Positions 45,768-55,478 of a DNA stretch of 64,000 bases are shown here, in pieces. The notes below the pieces were generated by a model, which saw only the letters and a program-made list of their open reading frames with translations, made no database searches and was not told where the DNA came from. A program made the position numbers and the translations under genes. Source of the DNA: Qipengyuania sp. ABI-127-1 (GTDB lineage Bacteria > Pseudomonadota > Alphaproteobacteria > Sphingomonadales > Sphingomonadaceae); the NCBI GenBank assembly GCA_022953095.1, contig JALJCR010000002.1, forward strand, positions 62,001 through 126,000, written 5' to 3'. Each line of letters opens with the position of its first letter. Within the stretch, counting starts at the first letter, position 1.

Positions 45768-46325
45768 ATGACCGAGATTACCCGCGTTCCCCTCCAGCCC
45801 ATCAAGAAAGGCTCCCTGACCAAGCTCTGGCTCGGTATCATCGTGGCCGTCCTGCTCGGCGCAGGCCTCGCCTGGGCAGCCGTGCCCAAGGGCCTCGATG
45901 TCGAAACGGTAACTGCGGGCACGGGCGATTCGCCCAAGCTGGGCGATGTGGTCTTCGTCAATTACGTCGGCAAGCTGGCCGACGGGACCGAATTCGACCG
46001 TTCGCAGCCCATGCCGATCCCGCCGGGTGTGTTTCCCGAAGGCAACCCGCTATTGCTGGAGGAAGGCGCGATCATCGACGGCTTCATCGAAGGCCTGACC
46101 CAGATGCAGAAAGGCGGCAGCTACGTCCTCACCATCCCGGCCGAGCAAGCCTATGGCGCCGCACCGCCTCCGGGTTCGCCGATCCCGCCCAATGCCGATC
46201 TGGTGTTCGAAGTCGACGTGGTCGATTTCATGAGTCGCGAGGATTTCCAGGCGCGCGCCGCTGCCCTTCAGTCCATGATGGGTTCAGGTGAGGAAGGCGA
46301 AGCGGGGGCATCGCCAACCGAATAG
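45768..46325 (+). CDS. Membrane-anchored FKBP-type peptidyl-prolyl isomerase
   Basis: A 185-residue protein with one N-terminal membrane segment (about 18-38, LTKLWLGIIVAVLLGAGLAW) and a single FKBP domain from 50 to 155. Family motifs are GDVVFVNYVGKLADGTEFDRS, LIPAEQAYGAAPPPGSPIPP-like segment, and VFEVDVVDF. It should catalyse proline isomerisation in the periplasm while anchored in the inner membrane. A 22-residue Ala/Glu-rich tail follows the domain. GGAAGAGA precedes the ATG. The next gene starts 20 bases later. Confidence 0.9.
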   Translation: MTEITRVPLQPIKKGSLTKLWLGIIVAVLLGAGLAWAAVPKGLDVETVTAGTGDSPKLGDVVFVNYVGKLADGTEFDRSQPMPIPPGVFPEGNPLLLEEGAIIDGFIEGLTQMQKGGSYVLTIPAEQAYGAAPPPGSPIPPNADLVFEVDVVDFMSREDFQARAAALQSMMGSGEEGEAGASPTE

Positions 46326-46345
46326 ACGCCACCGGGGGAGGGCGC

Positions 46346-48031
46346 ATGAACGATACTATCGAGGATCACGCGCCCGAAACCCATAGCGACTGGCCGCTGC
46401 GGCCTTGGGTGCTGGCGGTTCTGCTGGGCCTTGCCGGGCTGGCCATTCACTGTATCGATGAATGGGGATCGGATAGCTGGGTGCCGTGGCGCGCGGCGCT
46501 GTCCGCCGCAGTCGCGTTCGGAACGCTGGCCTTCGCCTTCACGCTCGATCGCGATCGCTGGCAGCAGCCGCTGGCCTTTGCCGCGATCGTCGCGCTTGTC
46601 ATGGCGGGTATTGCATGGCGAGTCGCCAGTGCGGGCGACCACCACGCCGACGAGTCCTTCTGGCTTGCTGCCGGTGTGGTGGCCATCGTGCTGGCACTCC
46701 CGCTGTTCCAGGCCGGTTTTCATCGTCTGCGCTGGCGCACGCCCTACCGGCAAACGCATTTCCACGTCTGGACCGATGCAATCAGCGCCGGTGGCGCGGC
46801 AGCTTTCACGGGCCTTTCATGGCTGTTGCTGATCCTGCTTTCGACGCTGTTTTCCGCTATCGAGATCGACCTGCTCGATGACCTGGTGAACGAGGCGTGG
46901 TTCGGCTGGACTTTCTCCGGCGCTGCCTTCGGCGCCGCACTGGGCGTGCTGCGCAATCAGCTCAAGATAATCGGCACGCTGCAATCGGTGGTGATGCTGG
47001 TGTTTTCGATCGTCGCCGTGCCGCTTGCCCTTGCGTTGGTCATCTTCCTGCTGGCCGTGCTGGCGAGCGGGATAGCGGTCCTGTGGAACGCCACCGAAAG
47101 CCCGACCCCGCTCTTGCTCTCGGTCGCGGTCGCCAGCTTCGTGCTGGTCAATGCCGTTGTCCGCAATGGCGATGCGGAAGCGAGCGAGAACCGCATATTG
47201 CGCTGGGCGGCGCTGGTGCTGGCGCTGGCGATCTTGCCGCTGGCCCTGCTCGCGGCGATTTCTACCGGTACCCGCATTTCCGAATACGGCCTGAGCCCCG
47301 AGCGTTTGTGGGGCGTCGTCGCGGTGGCCGTGGCGGTCGCTTATGGCTTTGCCTATTTCGTCGCGCCGATCCGCGGACGCATGGCCGGCTGGATGGAACG
47401 CGTGCGCCGCGCCAACATGCATTTCGCCGCCGGTATCGGCGTTCTTGCCCTTATTCTCGCACTGCCCTTGTTCGATTTCGGCGCGATTTCCACGCGCAAC
47501 CAGATCGCGCGGCTGGAGGCGGGCAAGGTCGCAGTCGACGAGTTCGATTTCGACGCGCTGCGCTGGGATTTCGGCGACGCAGGTCGCGAGGCACTGGCTG
47601 TTCTGACCAGGGATGACGATGCGGAGATTGCACGGCTGGCCGCCAGGGCTCAGGCGCGGAAAAATCGCGTCTATCCTGGATATCGGGACCGCAATCGCGA
47701 CCAAAGGCTCGCCAACCTCCGGTTCGATTTCGAAGACCCCGAGTTGCGCGAGGATGTCATCGCCTTGATCCGCGAGGAAACGTGGCATTGCGCCACGGCA
47801 TGTGTTGTCCTCGATCTGGGCGAAGGCGACGGCGCGCAGCGCCGAATTGCGCTCGTCGAGAACGGTAACGTATTTTGGGAGGTTCTGGGGGACGGCGAAG
47901 CGGCTGAGCCTGCGAAAATGATCGAGAATCCCCGTCCTCAGCAAAAACCCGATTCGCGGGTGGAAATCCGCGAATGGTCGGGGCGTCGGGTCTATATCGA
48001 TGGCCAGCCTGCGGGGACACCTTTCGAATAG
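46346..48031 (+). CDS. DUF4153 domain membrane protein
   Basis: A 561-residue inner-membrane protein with about 10 hydrophobic helices up to residue 390, then a soluble C-terminal region (about 400-561) with repeated charged stretches. The layout and hydrophobic segments (WVLAVLLGLAGLAIHC, AAFTGLSWLLLILLSTLFSA) match DUF4153 proteins. Their function is unknown, though some lie near transport or regulatory genes. A very strong GGGGGAGG ribosome-binding site precedes the ATG at 46346. It ends 57 bases before gatC and is probably not functionally tied to it. Confidence 0.82.
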   Translation: MNDTIEDHAPETHSDWPLRPWVLAVLLGLAGLAIHCIDEWGSDSWVPWRAALSAAVAFGTLAFAFTLDRDRWQQPLAFAAIVALVMAGIAWRVASAGDHHADESFWLAAGVVAIVLALPLFQAGFHRLRWRTPYRQTHFHVWTDAISAGGAAAFTGLSWLLLILLSTLFSAIEIDLLDDLVNEAWFGWTFSGAAFGAALGVLRNQLKIIGTLQSVVMLVFSIVAVPLALALVIFLLAVLASGIAVLWNATESPTPLLLSVAVASFVLVNAVVRNGDAEASENRILRWAALVLALAILPLALLAAISTGTRISEYGLSPERLWGVVAVAVAVAYGFAYFVAPIRGRMAGWMERVRRANMHFAAGIGVLALILALPLFDFGAISTRNQIARLEAGKVAVDEFDFDALRWDFGDAGREALAVLTRDDDAEIARLAARAQARKNRVYPGYRDRNRDQRLANLRFDFEDPELREDVIALIREETWHCATACVVLDLGEGDGAQRRIALVENGNVFWEVLGDGEAAEPAKMIENPRPQQKPDSRVEIREWSGRRVYIDGQPAGTPFE

Positions 48032-48088
48032 CACTTCGGCCCGCTATCGCGCTTGAAGCGCAGCCCCCTCGCGGCTAGTGCGCTCCCC

Positions 48089-48391
48089 ATGTCAGTCACA
48101 CGCGAAGAAGTGGCCAGGATCGCCTCGCTCGCCCGCATCAAGATGGGCGATGCCGAGCTCGACAGGATGGTCCCCGAATTGAACGGTATCCTCGACTGGG
48201 TCGAGCAACTGGGCGAGGTCGACACGAGCGGCGTCGAACCGATGACCGCGGTTATTCCCAACACGTTGCGTCTGCGCGACGATGTCGTCGATGCGATCCC
48301 GGAGACCGCTGGCGGCCGGCGCGAAGATGTGCTCGCCAATGCGCCTGCCGCCGAACACGGTTTCTTCGGCGTGCCCAAGGTGATCGAATGA
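48089..48391 (+). CDS. gatC: Asp/Glu-tRNA amidotransferase subunit C
   Basis: A 100-residue subunit of GatCAB, which converts mischarged Asp-tRNA-Asn or Glu-tRNA-Gln to the amide forms. The family pattern [39 protein letters not shown] and a C-terminal [14 protein letters not shown] is complete. The ATG at 48089 (MSVTREEV) is the usual start. A nested palindromic repeat lies between its stop and gatA. Confidence 0.95.
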   Translation: MSVTREEVARIASLARIKMGDAELDRMVPELNGILDWVEQLGEVDTSGVEPMTAVIPNTLRLRDDVVDAIPETAGGRREDVLANAPAAEHGFFGVPKVIE

Positions 48392-48408
48392 TGGCTAGGA
48401 CTATTTAT

Positions 48409-48486
48409 CGTCATCCCAGCGCAAGCTGGGATCTGCCTCAGCTTGGCGCGAGCCCGATAGAGATCCCAGCTTGCGCTGGGATGACG
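48409..48486. repeat. Nested palindromic element between gatC and gatA
   Basis: The left arm 48409-48434 (CGTCATCCCAGCGCAAGCTG and six more) is perfectly complementary to the right arm 48461-48486 over 26 bp, with a 26-base loop. Each arm also folds alone (CCCAGC-GCAA-GCTGGG). Such REP/MITE-like units are dispersed in sphingomonad genomes. The gatA ribosome-binding site CGGAAG begins at the base of the right arm (48485-48490). Confidence 0.92.
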
Positions 48487-48496
48487 GAAGTTTAAA

Positions 48497-49978
48497 ATGA
48501 CCGACCTCACAAACCTGGGCGTCAAGGCCATCCGCGACGGCGTGGCCGGCGGCGATTTCACCGCGCGCGAAGTGGCCGAAGCCTTCAACGCGGCCGTTGC
48601 GGACGCGGCAGACCTCAACGCCTTCATCGTCACGACGCCCGACCATGCGCTCGCCGCCGCCGATGCGGTCGATGCCAAGCGCGCAAAGGGCGAGGACTTG
48701 GGCACAATGGGCGGCGTGCCCATCGGCATGAAGGACCTGTTCGCCACCAAGGGCGTGCAGACGACGGCTGCGAGCCATATCCTCGAAGGCTTCACGCCGC
48801 AGTACGAAAGCACCGTCTCGCAGAACCTGTGGGATGCGGGCGCGGGCATGCTCGGCAAGCTCAATCTCGACCAGTTCGCCATGGGCAGCTCGAACGAGAC
48901 CAGCTATTTCGGCAATGTCGCCTCGCCGTGGAAGAAGGACGGCACCAATGCCGCGATGAGCCCGGGCGGGTCCTCGGGCGGGTCCTCCTCTGCCGTGGCC
49001 GCACGTATCGCGCCTGCCGCGACCGGCACCGACACAGGCGGTTCGATCCGCCAGCCTGCCGCCTTCACCGGCATCTGCGGGATCAAGCCGACCTATGGCC
49101 GCTGCTCGCGCTGGGGCGTCGTCGCCTTTGCCAGCAGCCTAGACCAGGCCGGACCGATGGCGCGCAGCGTCGAAGACTGCGCAATCATGCTCGAAGCCAT
49201 GGCCGGGTTCGATCCCAAGGATGCGACCAGCCTGAAGATGGACGTTCCCGCCTGGGAAGCGGGCCTCAGCGCGGACCTCAAGGGCAAGAAAATCGGTATC
49301 CCGAAGGAATACCGGATGGACGGCACCGACGAGGAGATCCTCAAAAGCTGGGAGCAGGGCAAGGAATGGCTGCGCGATGCAGGGGCGGAGATCGTCGATA
49401 TCTCCCTTCCGCACACCAAATATGCGCTGCCCGCCTATTACATCATCGCGCCCGCCGAAGCGTCGAGCAATCTCGCGCGCTATGATGGCGTGCGTTACGG
49501 ACTGCGCGACCTGCCCGATGGGGCGGGTCTGCAGGACATGTACGCCGCCACCCGCGCCGCCGGTTTCGGCGACGAGGTGAAGCGCCGCGTGCTGATCGGG
49601 ACCTATGTGCTGAGCGCAGGCTTCTACGACGCGTATTATACGCAGGCGCAGAAGATCCGCACGCTGGTGGCGCAGGACTTCGAGGAGGCCTGGGGCGAGT
49701 GCGATGCAATCCTCGCGCCGACCACGCCGACCGCGAGCTTCCCGCTCGGCAGCCTCGATAAGGACCCGCTGACGATGTATCTGAACGACGTTTTCGCCGT
49801 TCCCGCATCGCTTGCCGGGCTTCCCGCCATGAGCGTGCCCGCCATGCTCAACGGCGACGGCCTGCCGCTGGGCCTGCAGATCGTCGGCAAGCCGTTCGAC
49901 GAGCAGGGCGTGCTTAACGCAGGGCTGGCGATCCAGCAGCGCGCCGGGTTCGACGCGCAGCCGGAGAAGTGGTGGTAA
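48497..49978 (+). CDS. gatA: Asp/Glu-tRNA amidotransferase subunit A
   Basis: A 493-residue amidase-signature subunit that releases ammonia from glutamine and passes it to GatB. The triad is Lys79 in PIGMKDLF, the cis-Ser in [12 protein letters not shown] and the nucleophile Ser in [13 protein letters not shown]. The glutamine pocket segment [20 protein letters not shown] is conserved. Length is standard. The ATG at 48497 follows GGAAG. The stop TAA shares its last base with the ATG of the small membrane protein gene. It is paralogous to the exported amidase at 5083-6651. Confidence 0.97.
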   Translation: MTDLTNLGVKAIRDGVAGGDFTAREVAEAFNAAVADAADLNAFIVTTPDHALAAADAVDAKRAKGEDLGTMGGVPIGMKDLFATKGVQTTAASHILEGFTPQYESTVSQNLWDAGAGMLGKLNLDQFAMGSSNETSYFGNVASPWKKDGTNAAMSPGGSSGGSSSAVAARIAPAATGTDTGGSIRQPAAFTGICGIKPTYGRCSRWGVVAFASSLDQAGPMARSVEDCAIMLEAMAGFDPKDATSLKMDVPAWEAGLSADLKGKKIGIPKEYRMDGTDEEILKSWEQGKEWLRDAGAEIVDISLPHTKYALPAYYIIAPAEASSNLARYDGVRYGLRDLPDGAGLQDMYAATRAAGFGDEVKRRVLIGTYVLSAGFYDAYYTQAQKIRTLVAQDFEEAWGECDAILAPTTPTASFPLGSLDKDPLTMYLNDVFAVPASLAGLPAMSVPAMLNGDGLPLGLQIVGKPFDEQGVLNAGLAIQQRAGFDAQPEKWW

Positions 49979-50178
49979 TGCCCGGGGTCGGAATGCTTCT
50001 GGTCATCGTCGGGGCGATATTCCTGACCGGTGCGGTTGCGTTCTACATTTCGCGCAATGTCGAGCATGGCGAGGCGCGGTTCGGCCCCGACGGCGAGCAA
50101 CTGCCCGCGCATCCGCCGGCTCCCGAGAAGAAAGACATGAGCGTGAGTCTCACGCAAAGCGAGAAGATCGATGACTAG
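49978..50178 (+). CDS. Small single-helix membrane protein inside gatCAB
   Basis: A 66-residue protein with one strongly hydrophobic N-terminal helix ([22 protein letters not shown]) and a hydrophilic tail rich in Pro, Glu and Lys. It starts at ATG 49978, sharing one base with the gatA stop (TAATG), and its stop lies eight bases inside gatB, so all three are translationally coupled. I know no function. Its tight packing between two essential subunit genes argues that it is a real gene. Confidence 0.8.
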   Translation: MPGVGMLLVIVGAIFLTGAVAFYISRNVEHGEARFGPDGEQLPAHPPAPEKKDMSVSLTQSEKIDD

Positions 50179-51667
50179 TTACCGCATCCAGGGCGCAACG
50201 GGCGAATGGGAGGTCGTAATCGGCCTCGAAGTCCATGCGCAGGTCACCTCCAACGCCAAGCTGTTCAGCGGCGCCAGCACCGCATTCGGCGCGGAGCCCA
50301 ACACGCAGGTGTCTCTGGTCGATGCGGCGATGCCGGGCATGCTGCCCGTGCCCAATCGCGAATGCATTCGCCAGGCGGTGCGCACCGGCATGGCGATCGA
50401 AGCCAAGATCAATCGCTGGAGCCGGTTCGACCGCAAGAACTACTTCTATGCCGACCTGCCGCAGGGCTACCAGATTTCGCAGCTCTACCATCCGCTGGTG
50501 GGCGAGGGTTCGCTGCATATCGAGGCCGACGAGAAGGCGGGGATTGCCGAAGACAAGGTGATCGGCATCGAGCGTATCCATGTCGAACAGGATGCGGGCA
50601 AGCTGATGCACGATCAGCATCCGACCATGTCCTATGTCGATTTGAACCGCAGCGGCGTGGCGCTGATGGAAATCGTCTCCATGCCCGACATGCGCAGCCC
50701 CGCCGAAGCGGGGGCCTATGTCCGCAAGCTGCGCTCGATCCTGCGCTATGTCGGATCGTGCGACGGGAATATGGAAGAAGGCTCGATGCGCGCCGACGTG
50801 AACGTTTCGGTGCGCAAGCCGGGCGAGGAATTTGGCACGCGGACCGAGACCAAGAACGTCAATTCGGTGCGCTTCGTGATGCAGGTCATCGAATACGAGG
50901 CGAACCGTCAGGTCGATGTGCTTGAGAATGGCGGCACGGTCGATCAGGAAACGCGCCTGTTCGACCCGAACACCGGAACCACGCGGACCATGCGGTCGAA
51001 GGAAGACGCGCACGATTACCGCTATTTCCCCGACCCGGACCTGCTGCCGCTGGAGCTGGAGGACGACTTCCTCGACGAATGCCGCGCCTCGCTGCCCGAG
51101 CTGCCCGATGCCAAGCGTGCACGTTACGAGAGCGAGCTGGGCCTTACGCCCTACAATGCGCGCGAGCTGACCGCCGAGGTCGAAACCTTCGCCCGCTTCG
51201 AAACGCTGCTGGCGGCCACCGCCAATGGTATCGGCAAGCCGGAAAAGGATGTCGCGACGCAGGTCGCCAATTGGGCGCTCTCGGTCGCACCCGGCGTCAT
51301 CAAGTCGCTCGGTGAAGAGGCCAATCCCGCCCATGCCACGGCAGAGGCGCAGGCGAGCATCCTCGACATGCAGGCCAAGGGCGAAATCTCGGGCGGGCAG
51401 GCCAAGGAGATCTTCGAGATCGTGCTCAAGACCGGTCGCGACCCGGAAGAAATCGCCGAGACCGAGGGCCTCAAGCAGGTCAGCGATACCGGCGCCATCG
51501 AGGCTGCGATCGACGAAATCCTCGCCAATAACGAGGACAAGGTCGAGCAGTATAAGGGTGGCAAGGACAAGCTGTTCGGCTTCTTCGTCGGCCAGACGAT
51601 GAAAGCGATGCGGGGCAAGGCCAATCCGGCGGTGGTCAATCAGATCCTGAAGGACAAGCTGGGCTGA
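50171..51667 (+). CDS. gatB: Asp/Glu-tRNA amidotransferase subunit B
   Basis: A 498-residue subunit that phosphorylates the misacylated tRNA end and completes amidation. Visible are [20 protein letters not shown], the zinc-site and catalytic-domain stretches [14 protein letters not shown] and [28 protein letters not shown] and the C-terminal tail-binding YqeY-like domain (about 350-498). The ATG at 50171 lies inside the small-protein gene. Full GatCAB in one locus indicates an indirect Gln or Asn tRNA pathway in this organism. Confidence 0.97.
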   Translation: MTSYRIQGATGEWEVVIGLEVHAQVTSNAKLFSGASTAFGAEPNTQVSLVDAAMPGMLPVPNRECIRQAVRTGMAIEAKINRWSRFDRKNYFYADLPQGYQISQLYHPLVGEGSLHIEADEKAGIAEDKVIGIERIHVEQDAGKLMHDQHPTMSYVDLNRSGVALMEIVSMPDMRSPAEAGAYVRKLRSILRYVGSCDGNMEEGSMRADVNVSVRKPGEEFGTRTETKNVNSVRFVMQVIEYEANRQVDVLENGGTVDQETRLFDPNTGTTRTMRSKEDAHDYRYFPDPDLLPLELEDDFLDECRASLPELPDAKRARYESELGLTPYNARELTAEVETFARFETLLAATANGIGKPEKDVATQVANWALSVAPGVIKSLGEEANPAHATAEAQASILDMQAKGEISGGQAKEIFEIVLKTGRDPEEIAETEGLKQVSDTGAIEAAIDEILANNEDKVEQYKGGKDKLFGFFVGQTMKAMRGKANPAVVNQILKDKLG

Positions 51668-51817
51668 CGCCATTGGCGCCCGATACGGGCCGACCGAGCT
51701 TCGCTGGTCGATTCGTCATGTCGCTGGCCGAGCGGGTGCTTGCCCCGGCCCCCTGCGCGGGGTAGCTTCGCGGCCATTCTTGCGCGTTTTGCGCAGATGG
51801 AAGGGGTCTGAATTCCA

Positions 51818-53980
51818 ATGAAGAAAACCGCCACCGTCGCGGCCATGCTGGCCTGCGCCGCATCCGCACCGCTCGCCGCCAAAGAGGGGATGTTCACCCC
51901 CGGCCAGCTTCCCGAAATCGCCGAGGACCTGCGCAAGACCGGGCTGGAAGTCTCGCCCGAAGCGCTGTCGGACCTCACCGGCTTCCCGATGGGGGCGATC
52001 GTGCAACTCCAGGGCTGTTCGGGCAGCTTCGTGTCGGATGAAGGCCTGGTGGTCACCAACCACCACTGCGCACGCGGTTCGGTGCAGTACAATTCGACCG
52101 CCGAGAACAATTATCTCGAAAACGGTTTCCTGGCCGAAACAAAGGGCGAGGAACTGCCCACCGCGCCCGGATCGCGCGTCTATGTGACGACCGAGATCAG
52201 CGATGTCACCGCGCGCGTGCGCGACGGGATCGACGCAATGTCGCCCACCGAGCGTTACGATACGGTCGACCAGCGGGTGAAGGACATCACCGCCGAATGC
52301 GAACAGGATGCCGGTTTCCGCTGCCTCGTCGCGAGCTTTTATGGCGGCAAGGAATACACGCTGATCAAGCGGCTCGAGGTGAAGGACGTGCGGCTGGTCT
52401 ATGCCCCTGCCGATGCGGTCGGGAAATATGGCGGCGATATCGATAACTGGATGTGGCCGCGTCACACGGGCGATTTCGCCTTCTACCGCGCCTATGTCGC
52501 GCCGGACGGCTCCTCGGCCGAATATGCGGAAGAGAACGTCCCCTATGAGCCCGAACACCACCTCAAGGTGAGTGCGGCCGGGCTCGACGATGGCGATTTC
52601 GTCATGGCGGCGGGCTATCCCGGTTCGACCAATCGCTACACCCGTCTAGGCGAGGTGAAGAACACCTTCGAATGGACCTATCCGACCTTCGTCACGCTGA
52701 TCAATGACTGGATCGACACGATCGAAGCGGCTGCGCCCGAAGGGTCGGACGCGCGCGTGAAATACGAATCCCGCCTCGCCGGGCTCAACAATTTCGAGAA
52801 AAACCTGCGCGGCCAGATCGATGGTGCGCGCCGTGTCGGCCTGGTCGATCGTCGCCGCGCCCGCGAGGATGCGCTCAATGCCTGGATCGCCGCCGATGCG
52901 TCGCGCCAGCCCTATGCCACGGCGATCGCCGCGCTCGATGCCCTGTCGGAAGAGAGCGCCACTGCCGCACGGACCAATTTCTGGTATAACAACGCGACCC
53001 GTCCGCAATTGCTGAGCGCGGCACAGCGGCTTTATCGCCTCGCCAAGGAGAAGGAGAAGCCCAACGCCCAGCGCGAGAGCGGTTATCAGGAACGCGACAT
53101 GGCGTTCTTCCGTCAGGGCCTGCAGGCGCTCGACCGCCGCTATGACGCATCGGTCGACAAGGCCGTGTGGCTGCTGTTCCTGAACGGCTATCTCGTACAG
53201 CCCGAGGGCGAGCGCGTGGCCGCGCTCGACCAGGCGCTGGGCCTGATCGGCGTGGACGATGCCAAGCAGATCGATGCCATCGTCGATGGCTATTACACGG
53301 GCACATCGCTCGACGAGAGCGAAACGCGGCTCGCACTGATGGATGCCAGTGCTGCTGAACTCGAGGCGAGCGACGATCCATTCATGAAGCTGGCGATCGC
53401 GCTCTACACCTACGAGCGCAAGCTGGAAGACGAGAGCGAAGAGCGCTCGGGCCGCGCACTGGCGCTGCGCCCCGCCTATATGGACGCGATCACGCAGTGG
53501 CAGCGCGAGCAGGGCCTGGCGACCTATCCCGACGCCAACAGCACGCTGCGCGTGACCTACGGCACGGTTCTCGGCGGCTCGCCCAAGGACGGCATGGCTT
53601 ATCTGCCGTTCACCACGCTGGAGGGCATCCTGGCAAAGGATACCGGCGTGGACCCCTTCAACGCGCCGACGCGCCAGCTCAAGGAAATTCGCGAGAAGGA
53701 CTATGGCGGCTACGCGCTCGACAGCATCGGCTCGGTGCCGGTGAACTTCCTGTCCGATCTCGACAGCACCGGCGGCAATAGCGGCTCGGCCACATTGAAC
53801 GGCCGCGCCGAACTGGTCGGCTTGCTGTTCGACGGCACGTTCGAAAGCGTCAATTCGGACTGGGATTTCGATCCGCGCACCACGCGTACGATCCACGTCG
53901 ACACCCGCTACATGCTGTGGGTGATGGACAAGGTCGACGGGGCGCATAGCCTGATCGAGGAAATGGATGTGGTCCGCTAG
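51818..53980 (+). CDS. Secreted S46 family dipeptidyl-peptidase (DPP7/DPP11 type)
   Basis: A 720-residue periplasmic serine exopeptidase that removes dipeptides from N-termini. A signal peptide ends near residue 20 (MKKTATVAAMLACAASAPLA). The catalytic triad regions are VVTNHHCARG (His82-83), GGDIDNWMWPRH (Asp) and STGGNSGSATLN (Ser, near 645). The helical subdomain between the two halves of the barrel (about 270-520) matches the S46 fold. Substrate residue preference cannot be read. GGAAGGGG precedes the ATG. A strong terminator follows. Confidence 0.93.
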   Translation: MKKTATVAAMLACAASAPLAAKEGMFTPGQLPEIAEDLRKTGLEVSPEALSDLTGFPMGAIVQLQGCSGSFVSDEGLVVTNHHCARGSVQYNSTAENNYLENGFLAETKGEELPTAPGSRVYVTTEISDVTARVRDGIDAMSPTERYDTVDQRVKDITAECEQDAGFRCLVASFYGGKEYTLIKRLEVKDVRLVYAPADAVGKYGGDIDNWMWPRHTGDFAFYRAYVAPDGSSAEYAEENVPYEPEHHLKVSAAGLDDGDFVMAAGYPGSTNRYTRLGEVKNTFEWTYPTFVTLINDWIDTIEAAAPEGSDARVKYESRLAGLNNFEKNLRGQIDGARRVGLVDRRRAREDALNAWIAADASRQPYATAIAALDALSEESATAARTNFWYNNATRPQLLSAAQRLYRLAKEKEKPNAQRESGYQERDMAFFRQGLQALDRRYDASVDKAVWLLFLNGYLVQPEGERVAALDQALGLIGVDDAKQIDAIVDGYYTGTSLDESETRLALMDASAAELEASDDPFMKLAIALYTYERKLEDESEERSGRALALRPAYMDAITQWQREQGLATYPDANSTLRVTYGTVLGGSPKDGMAYLPFTTLEGILAKDTGVDPFNAPTRQLKEIREKDYGGYALDSIGSVPVNFLSDLDSTGGNSGSATLNGRAELVGLLFDGTFESVNSDWDFDPRTTRTIHVDTRYMLWVMDKVDGAHSLIEEMDVVR

Positions 53981-54002
53981 GACACCATCACATCGTATCA
54001 AG

Positions 54003-54037
54003 GGGGCCGCCGGAGCGATCCGGCGGCCCCTTTTTTT
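54003..54037 (+). terminator. Terminator of S46 peptidase gene
   Basis: GGGGCCGCCGGA (54003-54014), loop GCGA and TCCGGCGGCCCC (54019-54030) form a 12-bp perfect stem followed by seven T. An inverted copy lies at 55054-55080 on the far side of the next gene. Confidence 0.93.
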
Positions 54038-54154
54038 GAGTTCGACGAAGCCTCCACCTGCCGGACGGGTCAGAGCATTGCCGGTCGAGAGCCACGATAC
54101 AGTTGACCGGCGACATCCACCACGTAGAAATGGCCAGCATTCCAAGGGGGTCAC

Positions 54155-55027
54155 ATGAAAATACAGAAATTCGGGGCGATGATATCCGCGTTCTTGCTCT
54201 CGGCCACGCCGCTGGCTGCCGAGACGCTTGATAATACTTCGATCATCCAATTGGTGGAGATCGGGCTGGGTGAAGAAGCGATCGTGGCGAAAATCGATGC
54301 GACGGCAGCGCGCTTCGATGTCACGACCGACCAGCTCATTTTGCTCAAGAACCGAGGCGTCCCGTCATCCGTGATTGCGGCGATGATCGCCAAATCCAAT
54401 GCTCCGACCGTGTCGGACGCGGCCAGTGTTTCAATGGACGATCCCGATCCAATGCTCCCCCATGCATCGGGGGTGTATCTAATGGCCGATTGGCTCGCCG
54501 AACCGAAGATGCAATATATCGACGCGACGACGACGAACCAGACGAAGACCGGCGGGTTTTTGGGCTATGCGCTCACGGGTGGCATCGCCTCAATGAGCTT
54601 CAAGACGGTTATTCCGCAGCCCTCCGCCCGCATCGCGACAAGCCAGCCGCGACCGACATTCTATTTCTATTTCGACCAAGCCAACAGTTCGCTGTCGAAC
54701 CGGGGTGGCGCGAATTTCTGGATGGCGGGCGCGGTGACTTCGCCGGCGGAATTCAGCCTGGTTCGATTCAAGGTCAAGAAAGATCGCCGCGAAGCGAAGG
54801 TGGGCAAGATCAACATTGGCGGTGCCAAGGCCGGGGTGATGGCGAAAGACCAGATCCCGTTCGATTACGAGCGTTTGGCGCCCGGAGTGTTCAGGGTGAC
54901 GCCGAATGTCGAGCTTGAACCGGGTGAGTACGGATTCCTTTATTCGTCGCAGACGGGAAGCGGTGTTGGAATGGCCGGGGTAGGGGCGCAGACCTCGCGT
55001 ATCTTCGATTTTTCCATCACCGGCTGA
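54155..55027 (+). CDS. Secreted protein of unknown function
   Basis: A 290-residue exported protein with a signal peptide (MKIQKFGAMISAFLLSATPLAAE). Residues 25-75 form a helical region with LVEIGLGEEAIVAKI and TTDQLILLKNRGVP, where the latter resembles short repeat motifs of surface-associated lipoproteins. The rest is beta-rich (PRPTFYFYFDQANSSL, KVGKINIGGAKAGVM). I recognise no enzyme motif. AAGGGGGT precedes the ATG. The gene is flanked by two inverted terminators, so it is a monocistronic unit. GC is slightly lower than in its neighbours. Confidence 0.78.
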   Translation: MKIQKFGAMISAFLLSATPLAAETLDNTSIIQLVEIGLGEEAIVAKIDATAARFDVTTDQLILLKNRGVPSSVIAAMIAKSNAPTVSDAASVSMDDPDPMLPHASGVYLMADWLAEPKMQYIDATTTNQTKTGGFLGYALTGGIASMSFKTVIPQPSARIATSQPRPTFYFYFDQANSSLSNRGGANFWMAGAVTSPAEFSLVRFKVKKDRREAKVGKINIGGAKAGVMAKDQIPFDYERLAPGVFRVTPNVELEPGEYGFLYSSQTGSGVGMAGVGAQTSRIFDFSITG

Positions 55028-55048
55028 GAAACGCCCGATACCGCCAGC

Positions 55049-55086
55049 AAAAAGGGCCGCCGGATCGCTCCGGCGGCCCCTTTTTT
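55049..55086. terminator. Bidirectional terminator, inverted copy of that at 54003
   Basis: AAAAA (55049-55053), GGGCCGCCGGA (55054-55064), loop TCGC, TCCGGCGGCCC (55069-55079), C, then TTTTTT (55081-55086). Both strands end in a U-tract, which suits the convergent 55103-55411 gene. Read on the minus strand it equals the 54003 terminator over 27 bases. Confidence 0.92.
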
Positions 55087-55102
55087 CGTCCTGGCGCGGC
55101 GT

Positions 55103-55411
55103 TTAGCCCTGGCGCTGGCCGGTCAGCGGCATGTCGCCGAACGCGCCGGCATTGACGGTGCCGGTCATCTGGTCGCCATTGACGGTGGCGGTGCAGTTGA
55201 GCGTCATCGGCATCGGCACGGTCATGTCCATCTTCCACTTGAGCGTGTCGCCGCCTTCGATGGTGCCATCGGTGATGTCCATCGAGCCCATGCCGCCGGC
55301 CATCGAGCCGGTGAAGCTGTTGCCATCGTCGCCGGGCACGACGGTCAACGTGCCCTTCTGGTCGCCCATCGGGCTCTTGACTACGGTGTCATAAGTACCT
55401 GCTACGGACAT
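55103..55411 (-). CDS. Small beta-rich protein of unknown function
   Basis: A 102-residue protein without a signal peptide, starting MSVAGTYDTVVKSPMGDQKG at ATG 55411. An upstream in-frame ATG at 55453 is less likely because GGAAGGAA sits just before 55411. The sequence alternates short beta strands with Gly/Asp/Thr turns (LTVVPGDDGNSFTGSM, GMGSMDITDGTIEGG), which suggests a small beta sandwich or lipocalin-like fold. I know of similar short sphingomonad proteins but no function. It lies between the terminator and the M16 gene on the same strand. Confidence 0.72.
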   Translation of the reverse strand: MSVAGTYDTVVKSPMGDQKGTLTVVPGDDGNSFTGSMAGGMGSMDITDGTIEGGDTLKWKMDMTVPMPMTLNCTATVNGDQMTGTVNAGAFGDMPLTGQRQG

Positions 55412-55478
55412 GGATATTCCTTCCTTCGGTTGAGAATGCGTGTGGCCCTTCAATCGGGGTTACTTACACGATTGTCAA

